Below the pieces are notes generated by a model, which did not search any database, had not been told where the DNA came from, and saw only the letters and a program-made list of their open reading frames with translations. Positions 25,922 through 36,919 of a stretch of DNA of 50,201 nucleotides are shown piece after piece (the stretch's first letter is position 1; each line of letters starts with the position of its first letter). The DNA is from Dehalococcoidia bacterium UBA2160 (GTDB taxonomy: Bacteria > Chloroflexota > Dehalococcoidia > Lucifugimonadales > UBA1123): contig DCWO01000082.1 of NCBI GenBank assembly GCA_002328865.1, positions 1,485 to 51,685 on the forward strand, given 5' to 3'. The translations under genes and the position numbers were made by a program.

Positions 25922-26701
25922 TCAGGCGCTCCGCGCCGATGCCTGCCTGATGAACCTGCCCACCTCGAAATTGAACATGTCTGGTATCTCGAAGTAGACT
26001 GAATGTCCGGCTCCCGGTACTCTTACCACGAATGAACCTGGTATGTGGCGTGCGGCCGCCTCGATGACATGGGGTGGCGTCAGGTCGTCTTCCTCGCCCA
26101 CGATGAACATCAAGGGCGTCTTCATCCCCGATAAGGCGGTGCCCGAAGGGCCGCCGGACATTACCCCAGCGATTGGCGGTCGCGGCGGATTCGTGCGGGA
26201 TATCTGCAGGTACAGGTTGGCCATGTCCGGCCGTCGCTCCCAGAACCCGGGCGACAGCGCACGGAACCCGATTTCGCGCGTCGAGCCGTGGTTGTCACGC
26301 CAGTCGGTCATGGCATCGACGATGTCGGGCTCGTCCATCGCGCCGGTCGTGTCGGCGAGCACCACGCTCAACGTCCGCGATGGGTGCGCCACCGCGAAGC
26401 CCAGCGCGGTGCGGCCGCCCATCGACTGCGCCACGATGTGCGCCGCGTCGACGTTCAGGTGGTCCAGCAGCCCTTCCAGATCGTCGACGAACGCGTGCAT
26501 GCCGGGGCCGTCGGCGACATCAGGAGAGTGGCCGAAGCCCCTGTGCGAGAACGTGATGACGCGATAGTTCGGCGAGAAGTAGGGGACTTGTTGCCACCAA
26601 CTGAGCAGGTTGCCGCCTGCGCCGTGTGCGAACACGATTGCCTCGCCCTCGCCGTATTCCTGGTAATCGATCTCGATTCCGTTGACGTTGGCTTTCGTCA
26701 T
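25922..26701 (-). CDS. Alpha/beta hydrolase
   Basis: A 259-residue enzyme starting at ATG 26701 (AGAGGTGA just upstream). The oxyanion segment is VFAHGAGGNLLSW. The nucleophile elbow is AQSMGGRTAL (Ser93), the acid is Asp206 in VGEEDDLTPP and the base His233 in GAGHSVYFE, so the triad is complete. The fold matches small esterases, C-C hydrolases and lactonases; substrate specificity cannot be read. It follows the DPP-IV-like peptidase on the same strand with a 200-bp gap that contains a dispersed repeat. Confidence 0.9.
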   Translation of the reverse strand: MTKANVNGIEIDYQEYGEGEAIVFAHGAGGNLLSWWQQVPYFSPNYRVITFSHRGFGHSPDVADGPGMHAFVDDLEGLLDHLNVDAAHIVAQSMGGRTALGFAVAHPSRTLSVVLADTTGAMDEPDIVDAMTDWRDNHGSTREIGFRALSPGFWERRPDMANLYLQISRTNPPRPPIAGVMSGGPSGTALSGMKTPLMFIVGEEDDLTPPHVIEAAARHIPGSFVVRVPGAGHSVYFEIPDMFNFEVGRFIRQASARSA

Positions 26702-26775
26702 TCTGTCACCTCTTCTTGGCTTGTCGGACGTGGGTTGATCTCCGGCGCTCCGGGGAAGGCGGAAGTTGTCCTGTC

Positions 26776-26825
26776 CCACCCACCCGCCCGCGAGGGTCTT
26801 CTGGGGACACCCCAGTACCCCGCCA
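26776..26825 (-). repeat. Dispersed GC-rich palindromic repeat, copy B
   Basis: Read on the minus strand it contains CGGGGTAC, then the core TGGGGTGTCCCCA, then AGACCCT and CGCGGGCGGG. This matches copy A at 16118-16161 over about 45 bp with a few substitutions and small indels. It lies in the gap after the S9 peptidase stop. Confidence 0.6.
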
Positions 26826-26903
26826 GAAGGGCTGCCGGCCCTCTGGACTCCCCGCTTTCAGCTTCGCCTCGTCGCCTTCAGTGGTCACTTGAGCCGCTGT
26901 CGC

Positions 26904-29060
<2,157 letters not shown>

Positions 29061-29365
29061 TACGGACAGGTTGATTTTCCGATTGTCTCACAATTCCGTG
29101 GGCGCCTGTAATGCCTGACGGACCCTCACTCACACTCCCAGGCTCCGATCATGTGACTTTCGCGACGAACCAGCGTGCTATTGCTTTGCTGCCGATCGCG
29201 CGCGCTACGAACGGGTATGCCGTTGGTGTACAATGGCGTACGTCGGTTGGTGATGGTCCGTCTCGAGGCGGATGGATTTGCGCAAGGTCGAGCGTCGATC
29301 GTTCCCTGCGCGTTGTGCATCTCGTACAACCAACCACCGTTGCCGATGCACCAGGAGTGACTCTC
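29061..29365. other. Intergenic region between divergent S9 peptidase and erm-like genes
   Basis: About 300 bp without a supported gene. A TACAAT at 29230-29235 could be a -10 for the erm-like unit, but no matching -35 is visible. Confidence 0.35.
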
Positions 29366-29464
29366 ATGTGTACTAGGTTCTTCCGTGTCCGGGCAAAGCA
29401 TTCCGGCACGGAGGCGTGCGGACCTCTCCCAGCACTTCATAAAGAACTCGGCCCTCGCGGCTAG
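29366..29464 (+). CDS. Possible leader peptide overlapping the erm-like gene
   Basis: A 32-codon frame starting with ATG 29366, six bases after AGGAGTGA, the best ribosome site in this region. It ends with TAG at 29462-29464, about 80 bases inside the erm-like gene, in another frame. The erm-like gene itself begins at GTG 29385 with only a weak site. Ribosomes would therefore load mainly on this frame. Leader peptides control many erm genes, but those usually end before the methylase starts. It could also be an accidental frame. Confidence 0.35.
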   Translation: MCTRFFRVRAKHSGTEACGPLPALHKELGPRG

Positions 29465-30233
29465 TCTCGTAGCCCAGACGTCGATCTCTGCGGAAGACCT
29501 CGTCATCGAAATCGGCCCGGGGCAAGGCGTCTTGACTCAGCAGTTGGCATCGCGTTGCAAGCGACTTGTTGCCATCGAAATCGATGACCGGATGGCGCGG
29601 GTGCTGTGTTCGCAGTTCAGCGACGCCCCACAGGTTCGGATCGTTCAAGGCGATTTCCTTCGTTACGAGCTGCCGGACCAAACGTACAAAGTCTTCGCCA
29701 ACATACCGTTCAGTCGGACCGCCGCGATTGTCCGGCGGCTGGTCGATGCCGCGTCGCCCCCTTTGGACGCATATCTTGTGGTCCAGCGTGAAGCGGCGGA
29801 GCGTTTTTGTGGAGCGCCCTACGCCGGAGAAGCGCTGCAGTCGCTGCTCATCAAGCCGTGGTGGCAAGCCGAAATCGTGAGGCGGCTTCAACGAACCGAC
29901 TTCGCGCCGCCGCCGAAGGTGACGCCCGTCATGTTGTGGCTGGCACGACGGACGAGACCGCTGGTGAGCGACTCGCAGGCCGATCTATACCGCCGCTTCG
30001 TGGCGTCGGCGTTTGGCCAGGGCGGCGCCACCGTGCGACAATGCCTGCGTCGGATCTTCACTTCAAGACAGTTGGGACGCCTGGCTCGAGAGCTTCGGTT
30101 TGACGGTGGAGCGCCGCCATCCGCGCTCACATTCGATCAGTGGCTGGGACTGTTCCGATATCACTCCTCGAGTTCGGGACAGCATGTAAGGATCGGGAAG
30201 CCTGCGTCCGCATCGCGCAGACTGAAGGCGTAG
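29385..30233 (+). CDS. Erm-like 23S rRNA adenine N6-methyltransferase
   Basis: A 282-residue member of the KsgA/Erm family. SAM-binding motifs: EIGPGQGVLTQQL (Gly44-Gly48), VAIEID, QGDFL (Asp90) and catalytic NIPF (Asn106). NIPF, LVVQREAAERFCG, LLIKPWWQAEIVRR and RRTDFAPPPKV are closer to Erm methylases than to KsgA, which usually has NLPY. Erm enzymes methylate A2058 of 23S rRNA and give macrolide-lincosamide-streptogramin B resistance. No drug-producing cluster or mobile element is nearby, so this is probably a chromosomal, intrinsic gene. A KsgA-type role cannot be fully excluded without phylogeny. Confidence 0.85.
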   Translation: MSGQSIPARRRADLSQHFIKNSALAASLVAQTSISAEDLVIEIGPGQGVLTQQLASRCKRLVAIEIDDRMARVLCSQFSDAPQVRIVQGDFLRYELPDQTYKVFANIPFSRTAAIVRRLVDAASPPLDAYLVVQREAAERFCGAPYAGEALQSLLIKPWWQAEIVRRLQRTDFAPPPKVTPVMLWLARRTRPLVSDSQADLYRRFVASAFGQGGATVRQCLRRIFTSRQLGRLARELRFDGGAPPSALTFDQWLGLFRYHSSSSGQHVRIGKPASASRRLKA

Positions 30234-30355
30234 CTTCGAACACTTGTGGGCCGATCGACGCGATCGCCGGAGATCCCGTGTCACCCGTCGACGCCAACAT
30301 AGAAGGTCGGGAGACGTTCCTTGGAACCTTGCTCGGGGACGGGGATTCTTAATTC

Positions 30356-30769
30356 TCAACCCGACGCGGAAGATTGCACCTGCATCACCGTCGCTTCGCC
30401 GGTCAGCACGTCCTGGCCATTCTGATTGGTCACGCGGAACTCCATCGTGGCGATGCCGCGCCTTCGGTTGAACGATTTGACCGTCCCGATGGCTGTGATC
30501 GTGTCGCCGATGTACACGGGCCTGGGGAAGCTCCAGTTCTGCCGCATGAAGACGCTGCCCGGTCCGGGCATGTCCATCGCCACCAGGGCGTGCAGTAATC
30601 CGGTCGCGATGCCGCCCTGAGCGATCAAGCCCTTGAATCTCGTGCCCGAGGCGAAGGCTTCGTCGAAGTGGAGCGGGTTGTAATCGCCCGTGAGTTCGGC
30701 GAACGAACGCACTGATTCCGGCGTGACGGTGAGATCCCGAGTTGCAGTCTGTCCGACGCTCAGATCCAA
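30356..30769 (-). CDS. MaoC-like (R)-specific enoyl-CoA hydratase
   Basis: A 137-residue hot-dog-fold protein. The hydratase signature is GDYNPLHFDEAFA with the catalytic pair Asp29/His34, followed by GLIAQGGIATGLL. It adds water to a 2-enoyl-CoA, or dehydrates the hydroxyacyl-CoA. The start is TTG 30769, three bases after the stop of the double CoA-transferase, so it is translated from the same transcript. It is the last gene of the minus-strand unit that starts with the acetoin-dehydrogenase-like E1alpha. It links the CoA-transferase to acyl-CoA hydration. Confidence 0.92.
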   Translation of the reverse strand: MDLSVGQTATRDLTVTPESVRSFAELTGDYNPLHFDEAFASGTRFKGLIAQGGIATGLLHALVAMDMPGPGSVFMRQNWSFPRPVYIGDTITAIGTVKSFNRRRGIATMEFRVTNQNGQDVLTGEATVMQVQSSASG

Positions 30770-30772
30770 GCT

Positions 30773-33235
30773 CTACGCGTCTTCCCAGTCCAGCACGCCC
30801 TTGGCCCGCAGTTCGTCGATCTGGTCGTCGGTGTAGCCCAGTTCGTGCAGGATCGGCTTGGTGTGCTGGCCACGAAGGATGCCGCCGCCGATCTTCCCAG
30901 GGGTTTCGGAGAAGTTCAAGACCGTTGAGTGACGCCAGAACTTGCCGTGCCTGGGGTGTTCGGCTTCGGTGGTGAAGCCGTTTTCGCGGACGTGTTGGTC
31001 TTCGTCGAAGAAGTGGAACATGCCGCGGTCCTCGACCTTGACGCAGCCCACGTCGGCGGCGGAGAGCGTGGTTTCCCAGTGTTCCGGTCGTTGAGAAGCG
31101 AAGATCGGCGCCAGTTCGGCGACCAGAGCGTCGTCGTTCGTCTCGCGCGATCGAGAGTCGGCGAATCGCGGGTCGTCCATGAGGTCCGATCGGTCGAGCG
31201 CACGGCACAGGTCGCACCACTCGTCTTCCATCGGGCATGCCAGATATATCCAGCCACCGTCGGCTTCGTAGATGCGATAGAGCGCGTTCAGTCCGTAGCC
31301 GTCGGGGCCCGCAACCGGTCGTTCCGGGGCGCCTTCGTAGTCGAAGAAGGCGTCGGCGTTGGCGAAAGCGTTTGAGCCGATCATTGTCGTCTCGACGTAC
31401 TGGGGTTTGCCGAAGCGCTGGCGGGCGTAGAGCCCCATCGCGATGGCGGTTGAAGTGACCATCGACGTGTTCGGATCGGGGTTCACGTCCTGGGCGCGTC
31501 CCAGGCGACGAGAGACTTCGACGATCTCCTCCATGTCGAGTTCGGCGTCTTCCGGAGGTATCGTGCCTCGGCCCATTTGGGCCACGGCGCCGCCGGACAC
31601 CGCCCCGCCGATGGGATGCATCGCGGGTCTGTGGCTGTGGGGGCCGGTTGAGCCGTACCCGCCCACGTATACGTACACGATGTCCGGGTTGAGCTCCCGC
31701 GCCTGGTCGAATCCGATTCCCACTCGTTCGGGCGCTCCGGGACGCATGTTGTGCAACAATACGTCGGCTTTCGGTATGAGCGCTTTGATTATGGCTTGGC
31801 CTTCGTCGGTCTTCAGATTCAGCGAAAGGCCCTCGGTTCCGGCCATCGTCCTGTTGGTCGCGATCCCGTTGTAGTGGCCCCGCATCATGTCGCCTTGCAG
31901 CGTCTCTATGCGTATGACTCGTGCTCCGAGCTCCGCCGTGAGCGAACCCGAGAGCGGGCCGGCGATGACCGTCGACAGGTCCAGCACGGTGACGCCCGAC
32001 AACGGTCCGGGTCGCTCGGGGTTCGAGCCGGATTTGGCCACACTGGCGGTGCCATTCGACGCCCCGTTCGTCGCGGCATTGCGATCCGGCGACGGCATAC
32101 CCAACACTTCTTCGGTGTGCTGACCCAAAAGCGGGGCCGGTCCCTTGATGGACGGCGGCGTGCCGTCCATGTGGAACATCGTGCCGAGCATGCGCATCGG
32201 GCCGACGGTCGGGTCCTCGATCTGCTCTACGATGCGGTTGTAGATCATCTGCGGGTGAGACAGCCCCTCGTTGGCCGTCATGAACGGTTCAGCGGCAACG
32301 TCGCCTTGCTCGTTGACGAAGTATTCCATCCACTCGTCCAACGTCTTTTCCTGCATCTTCGCGAGGATCAGCCTGCGCAGCTCTTCACGGGCGTCGTCCT
32401 CCAACCTGGGCGTGTCGGCGAAGCGCTCTTCTTTGTAGATGTGTCCGAGGCCGATCGCGCGGATCTGAGCATGGAACAGGCGCTCGACCAGGTTCGCGAG
32501 CTGAATCCACTTGCCGTCTTTTGTCCGCGCGGGCAGATACTGGAGCGGTGACGGCCGCCCGGCGATGACCGTCTCGTCGAACGGATACTCGTCCGGGAAG
32601 TTGATCATCATCTGCCAGAGAATCCATTGACTCAGATCGTAGTAGGTGACCCCTTGGAGCAGGCTCGTGTCCACCCTCTGGCCTTTTCCGGTGGCGTCGC
32701 GGACCGAAAGAGCCGACAGAGTGCCGCGAACGACGGCCATGGCTGCGGCGTGACTGGCTGCGTTGACCGCTGCGTGGCCCGGGCCTTCACGTCCAGTCAT
32801 GCCCGCGAACACCATCAGTCTTCCGGACTTCGCCGCGACCAATGCCTCGTAACCTTTGTAGTTGGCGTACGAGCCGCGCGGACCGAAGCCGGTGACTGAG
32901 GTGTACACAAGATCGGGCTTGACGGCGCTGAGCTCCTCGTAGCCGATTCCCAGCCGCTCCGCCACGCCTGGACGGAAGCTCTCGACGACAACGTCAGCCT
33001 GCGGTGCCAACTGATGCAACTGACGCCGGCCTTCCGAGGATTGCAGGTCGACGACAACGCTCTTCTTCCCGCGGTTCCAGACCAGCGAAGGCGGAAATGC
33101 CCGAAACGGGTCACCCCGCGGCGATTCGATCTTGATGACCTCGGCGCCAAAATCGGACAGCACCATCGTCGCGATGGAACCCGCCATCCCCTGCGTGAAG
33201 TCCAGTACGGTGATCCCTTGAAGGGCTTCCGTCAT
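30773..33235 (-). CDS. Tandem double-domain CaiB/BaiF CoA-transferase
   Basis: An 820-residue protein with two complete CoA-transferase domains. The first starts at ALQGITVLDFTQGMAGSIA and ends near LLGQHTEEVLGM (about residue 375). A low-complexity linker rich in Asn, Gly, Ala and Ser follows. The second runs from GPLSGVTVLDLSTVIAGPL to about LRGQHTKPILHEL. Normal members are about 400 residues and dimerise as interlocked rings, so this fusion could fold as an intramolecular pair. GGAGGAAGG precedes ATG 33235. It lies between the E2 gene and the MaoC hydratase, all on one strand. Confidence 0.92.
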   Translation of the reverse strand: MTEALQGITVLDFTQGMAGSIATMVLSDFGAEVIKIESPRGDPFRAFPPSLVWNRGKKSVVVDLQSSEGRRQLHQLAPQADVVVESFRPGVAERLGIGYEELSAVKPDLVYTSVTGFGPRGSYANYKGYEALVAAKSGRLMVFAGMTGREGPGHAAVNAASHAAAMAVVRGTLSALSVRDATGKGQRVDTSLLQGVTYYDLSQWILWQMMINFPDEYPFDETVIAGRPSPLQYLPARTKDGKWIQLANLVERLFHAQIRAIGLGHIYKEERFADTPRLEDDAREELRRLILAKMQEKTLDEWMEYFVNEQGDVAAEPFMTANEGLSHPQMIYNRIVEQIEDPTVGPMRMLGTMFHMDGTPPSIKGPAPLLGQHTEEVLGMPSPDRNAATNGASNGTASVAKSGSNPERPGPLSGVTVLDLSTVIAGPLSGSLTAELGARVIRIETLQGDMMRGHYNGIATNRTMAGTEGLSLNLKTDEGQAIIKALIPKADVLLHNMRPGAPERVGIGFDQARELNPDIVYVYVGGYGSTGPHSHRPAMHPIGGAVSGGAVAQMGRGTIPPEDAELDMEEIVEVSRRLGRAQDVNPDPNTSMVTSTAIAMGLYARQRFGKPQYVETTMIGSNAFANADAFFDYEGAPERPVAGPDGYGLNALYRIYEADGGWIYLACPMEDEWCDLCRALDRSDLMDDPRFADSRSRETNDDALVAELAPIFASQRPEHWETTLSAADVGCVKVEDRGMFHFFDEDQHVRENGFTTEAEHPRHGKFWRHSTVLNFSETPGKIGGGILRGQHTKPILHELGYTDDQIDELRAKGVLDWEDA

Positions 33236-33307
33236 TCAGCCTTCCTCCGATGGTTCTTAATGGGTGCCTGGCGTCGCCGGCTGTCAGCTCGCGGTGCCGG
33301 GCACATG

Positions 33308-34492
33308 TTAAGTCTTGTGTCTGAATAGCGCGGTAGGTCTCTCGACGGATGCCTGAAGCCGTCGCATGAATGCGGCGGCGACCGCGCCGTCGATCGCTTG
33401 GTGGTCCGCTGTCAAACTGACCGTGACCATCTCTCTCACGACGATCTCGCCGCTCTTCACGACCGGCTTGCTCACGGTGCGGCCAATGCCCAGTATGCCG
33501 GTTTGAGGCGGGTTGATGATTGGCGTGAACCCGTCCACTATTCCCAGGACGCTGATGGTGAACGTACCGCCCATGACCTCGTCCGGGGACAGCTTGTTGT
33601 CGCGGGCGGCGATTGCCAGCCGGTGTGTCTCGGTCGAGATCGCGAAGACATCCATCTCCCCAACGTTTCTGACCACAGGCACGATCAGTCCGTCGTTGAG
33701 CGCCACGGCCACTCCGATGTTGATCTCGTTGAAATAGTGGATTGCGTCGTCGACCAGCACCGTGTTCAGCGCCGGGACGCGCTTGAGCGATTCGGCGCAA
33801 GCCATGGTCAGCACGTGGGCCAAAGTGATGACCGAGTCGTGATCTTTGGACACGTCGCGTCGTATCCGCTGCGCGTCGGTCACGTCGAGTTCGAGGAAGT
33901 ACGAAAGTTGCGCCGTGTTCGTGAGGCTGTCTCGCATGTGTCGGGCGATGGATCGGCGCATGCCCTGAAGCGGCTCGCTCCTCGACGGCGTCGGGAGTCC
34001 CCGGGGAAGGCTTGGGCCCTGTTGCTCTTGAACCGCCGCCCTGACGTCGGCCTCGACGATCCGTCCCCTCGGTCCGGTCGGTGTGACCTGGTTCAGATCG
34101 ACGCCGAGGTTGGCGGCCAGTCTGCGCGCGCCGGGCGTCGACGGGACTACGTCGCCGCCAGCAGACGGGCGTGCCGCCCGCGGCGATTGCCGCTGCCCTG
34201 CTGCCGACGGAGCGGCCGTCGTGGACTGGGGTTTCGGAGGGTCAGGCGCGGTCTCGCCCTCTGCCAGAAGGTAACCGATCAAGCCGTCCACGGGCACGTT
34301 CGCGCCCTCTTCCACCACTGGGTGAAAGAGGCCGGCCTCGGTGGCTTCCAGGTCGTAGTTGAGTTTCTCGGTTTCGATCTCGGCGATGACTTCGCCCTGG
34401 CCGACAGTCTCGCCCTGGGATTTCGCGATTCGGACGACCGTTCCTTCTGTCATGAAGTCGCCCAGCCGTGGCATCACGATCGGCGTTGCCAA
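33308..34492 (-). CDS. Dihydrolipoamide acyltransferase (E2), acetoin-type dehydrogenase set
   Basis: A 394-residue E2. Start TTG 34492 is fixed by AGGAGG (34504-34499) six bases upstream and by the typical ATPIVMPRLGDFMTEG beginning. The lipoyl domain has Lys43 in IETEKLNYD. An Ala/Pro linker and the E1/E3-binding domain (TPGARRLAANLGVDL, TPTGPRGRIVEADV) follow. The catalytic domain ends with DHQAIDGAVAAAFM, where most E2 proteins have DHRxxDG; the His and Asp are kept. It starts 11 bp after E1beta. Its acyl group and E3 partner are not specified; the only E3 in the window is at 47024-48406. Confidence 0.92.
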   Translation of the reverse strand: MATPIVMPRLGDFMTEGTVVRIAKSQGETVGQGEVIAEIETEKLNYDLEATEAGLFHPVVEEGANVPVDGLIGYLLAEGETAPDPPKPQSTTAAPSAAGQRQSPRAARPSAGGDVVPSTPGARRLAANLGVDLNQVTPTGPRGRIVEADVRAAVQEQQGPSLPRGLPTPSRSEPLQGMRRSIARHMRDSLTNTAQLSYFLELDVTDAQRIRRDVSKDHDSVITLAHVLTMACAESLKRVPALNTVLVDDAIHYFNEINIGVAVALNDGLIVPVVRNVGEMDVFAISTETHRLAIAARDNKLSPDEVMGGTFTISVLGIVDGFTPIINPPQTGILGIGRTVSKPVVKSGEIVVREMVTVSLTADHQAIDGAVAAAFMRRLQASVERPTALFRHKT

Positions 34493-34502
34493 ACGCGTCC
34501 TC

Positions 34503-35531
34503 CTATTCGAGCACACCCATGGCCGCCTCGACGACCATGTCTTTGTTGGGCACCCACAATGCCTCCAGCGGCACGCTATAGGGCACCGGAGCGTGTGGAG
34601 AGTTGATTCGGCGAGGCGGTGCATCTAGGTAGTCGAACGCCTGCTCGGCCACCAGCGCGGAGATGTCGGACGCGACGGAGCATCGCGGGTAGTCTTCGTC
34701 CACGATGACGATTTTGCGCGTCTTCCGCACCGACTCCAGTATGCCCTCCTCGTCCATCGGCGACAGCGACAGCAGGTCCAGCACCTCGACGGAATGTCCG
34801 CTTGACTCAAGCTCGGCGGCGGCGTCCAGGCACACCTTGGTCGTGTAGCCTATACCGACCAGCGTGACGTCGCTGCCCTCTCTGAGGATGCGGGATGAGC
34901 CGATCTCGACGGTGTACGGCTCTTCGGGAACGTCGACGTCGAACCTGATCCCCATGATCTGCCGGTTGTTGAACACGATCACCGGGTCGTTGTCGCGGAT
35001 GGCCGCCGTCATCAGCCCCTTGGCGGTGTACGGGTCCGACGGCACCACGCACTTGAGGCCGGGGAAGTGGGTGAAGATCGAATACAGCGTCTCAGAGTGC
35101 TGCGCCGCCGAGTTCGTGCCGGCGCCGATTCCGGTCATGATCGTCAGCGGGATGTTGACCTTGCCGCCGAACATGTAGTGGATCTTGGCGGCGTTGTTGG
35201 TGATCTGGTCGGCGCAGACGCCGTAGAAACTGACGTACATGAGGTCGGCCACCGGCCTTAAACCGGACGCTGCCGCGCCAACCGCCGCGCCGATGAACCC
35301 GGCCTCGGAGATGGGCGTGTCGCGCACTCGGCGGGCGCCGAACTGTCCGATCAAGCCCTTCGTCAGCCGCATCGGGCCGCCCCAGGCGTCCTGTTTATCC
35401 GGGCGGTCGCCGCCGCCGGCGATGTCCTCGCCCATTACGATGACGTTTTCGTCAAGCTCCATCTGTTGCCGGAGCGCCTCGTTGATTGCTTGGATGTAAG
35501 TAAGCTGCCTTACGGCCTCCGCCTGTACCAT
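34503..35531 (-). CDS. 2-oxoacid/acetoin dehydrogenase E1 beta
   Basis: A 342-residue transketolase-like beta subunit. Signatures: VIVMGEDIAGGGDRPDKQDA, GARRVRDTPISEAGFIGAAVGAA, AQHSETLYSIFTHFPGLKCVVPSDPYTAKG and the C-terminal domain VEVLDLLSLSPMDEEGI. ATG 35531 is preceded by AGGAGG. With E1alpha it forms the TPP-dependent decarboxylase of a dehydrogenase complex. The E1alpha partner resembles AcoA of acetoin dehydrogenase, so an acetoin or related substrate is inferred. Confidence 0.93.
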   Translation of the reverse strand: MVQAEAVRQLTYIQAINEALRQQMELDENVIVMGEDIAGGGDRPDKQDAWGGPMRLTKGLIGQFGARRVRDTPISEAGFIGAAVGAAASGLRPVADLMYVSFYGVCADQITNNAAKIHYMFGGKVNIPLTIMTGIGAGTNSAAQHSETLYSIFTHFPGLKCVVPSDPYTAKGLMTAAIRDNDPVIVFNNRQIMGIRFDVDVPEEPYTVEIGSSRILREGSDVTLVGIGYTTKVCLDAAAELESSGHSVEVLDLLSLSPMDEEGILESVRKTRKIVIVDEDYPRCSVASDISALVAEQAFDYLDAPPRRINSPHAPVPYSVPLEALWVPNKDMVVEAAMGVLE

Positions 35532-35597
35532 CCTGGTCCTCCTGGTGAACTCGAATGTCAGTTAGTTAGCGATTTGGCTGCGGTCGGAAGTCCGAAC

Positions 35598-36584
35598 TCA
35601 ACTCGACGGATAGGACACGTACACGTCCGTCATCAACTCGTCGGGATCGGGAAAGGGGCTTTCGTCGGCGAATTTGGCGGCGGCCGCGATGGCCGCATCG
35701 ACTTCTCCGTCGATATTCCGCAGATCGTCTTCCGTGCCAAAGTCGCCGTCGACTATGTGGGCGGAGATCTGAATCAAGCAGTCGCGCGCGTGGTAGTACG
35801 CTTCCTCTTCCTCGGTACGGTATCCGAGTGGGTCGTCGGCGCTGAAGTGCCCGCCGTAGCGGTACGTCTGCGCCTCGATCAGTGTCGGGCCTTCACCCCG
35901 CCGAGCTCGGCCAACGGCCTCGTTGGCGACCTCGAATATCTCGATCACGGATTGTCCGTCAACCGTGATGCCGGGCATGTCGTAACCCGCCGCGCGGTTG
36001 GAGATCGATCCTCCGGCCACGGTGAACTCGAAGGGCGTCGACTCGGCGTAGCGGTTGTTCTCGCATACGAACAGGACGGGCAGCTTCCAGACGCTGGCCA
36101 GGTTCATCGACTCGTGCAGCGATCCCTGGCTGGACGCGCCGTCGCCGAAGAACACGACGCTCACCTGGTCGGTCCCGCGCACCTTGGCGCTCAGTCCGAC
36201 GCCCGTTGCCACGGGGATGTTGGAGCCGACGACGCCGTTGGCGCCAAGCATGCCCTTGTTGATGTCGGCGATATGCATTGTGCCGCCTTTGCCGCTGTTG
36301 GTTCCGGTGGACTTGCCCAGCAACTCAGCCAGCATCTCGTTGATGTCGACGCCCTTGGCGATGCAGTGGTGATGGCTGCGGTGAGTGCCCAGGACAAAGT
36401 CGTCGTCGCGCAGGTGGGCGCAGATGCCCGTTGGCACCGCCTCCTGCCCGATGGACGAGTGCATGCCTCGCAGCTTGCCCGCGTCGGACTCGCGGCGGGA
36501 CTGCTCCTCGAATCTGCGGATGGTAACCATCGTCCGGTACATCCACAGCAACGTTTCGCGATTCAACGTTGAGTGCGTCGTCAT
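35598..36584 (-). CDS. 2-oxoacid/acetoin dehydrogenase E1 alpha (AcoA-like)
   Basis: A 328-residue TPP-binding subunit. The TPP motif is FFGDGASSQGSLHE through CENNRYAESTP. It also has GKGGTMHIADINKGMLGANG and a later RAAGYDMPGITVDGQS. The HIAD...LGANG and STP...RAA patterns favour the acetoin dehydrogenase branch over pyruvate. GGGAGGG lies just before ATG 36584. It is the first gene of its operon, with a good promoter at 36709-36737 and a hairpin in the leader. Substrate is inference. Confidence 0.93.
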   Translation of the reverse strand: MTTHSTLNRETLLWMYRTMVTIRRFEEQSRRESDAGKLRGMHSSIGQEAVPTGICAHLRDDDFVLGTHRSHHHCIAKGVDINEMLAELLGKSTGTNSGKGGTMHIADINKGMLGANGVVGSNIPVATGVGLSAKVRGTDQVSVVFFGDGASSQGSLHESMNLASVWKLPVLFVCENNRYAESTPFEFTVAGGSISNRAAGYDMPGITVDGQSVIEIFEVANEAVGRARRGEGPTLIEAQTYRYGGHFSADDPLGYRTEEEEAYYHARDCLIQISAHIVDGDFGTEDDLRNIDGEVDAAIAAAAKFADESPFPDPDELMTDVYVSYPSS

Positions 36585-36673
36585 CGCTGCCCTCCCAGTG
36601 GTTGATTCAAAGGGTAAATGCCAAGTTAGAACTCGACGAATCGATGCTCAGGATTCGCTCCTGACAACGCGGC

Positions 36674-36695
36674 GCGACGCCTTCTCCGGCGTCGC
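36674..36695 (-). promoter_or_regulatory. Leader hairpin of the AcoA-like operon
   Basis: GCGACGCC (36674-36681) and GGCGTCGC (36688-36695) form a perfect 8-bp stem with a 6-nt loop. It begins about seven bases after the predicted transcription start. No U-run is present, so RNA stability or translational control is more likely than attenuation. Confidence 0.4.
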
Positions 36696-36708
36696 CTGCT
36701 CAGGCGCG

Positions 36709-36737
36709 AGTGTAGCAACAAGCCAACAGTGCGTCAA
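36709..36737 (-). promoter_or_regulatory. Promoter of the AcoA-like dehydrogenase operon
   Basis: On the minus strand TTGACG (36737-36732), 17-bp spacer and TACACT (36714-36709). The leader to ATG 36584 would be about 118 nt. Confidence 0.65.
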
Positions 36738-36919
36738 CGGTTCGATGGAGCATGCGCCATGCTGACCCCGATGCAATCGGGAGAAGTATCTCGGGTTCGA
36801 AGTCCATTGCGTGTGTCATTCGTCGAGATTCTTCGCCTGCTGGCTCAGAATGGCGAAGTCAAGTTGCTCCCGCTCAACTCGTTGATCGCCTTCAGCCCGA
36901 CCCTCGCCCTGATACAGAA

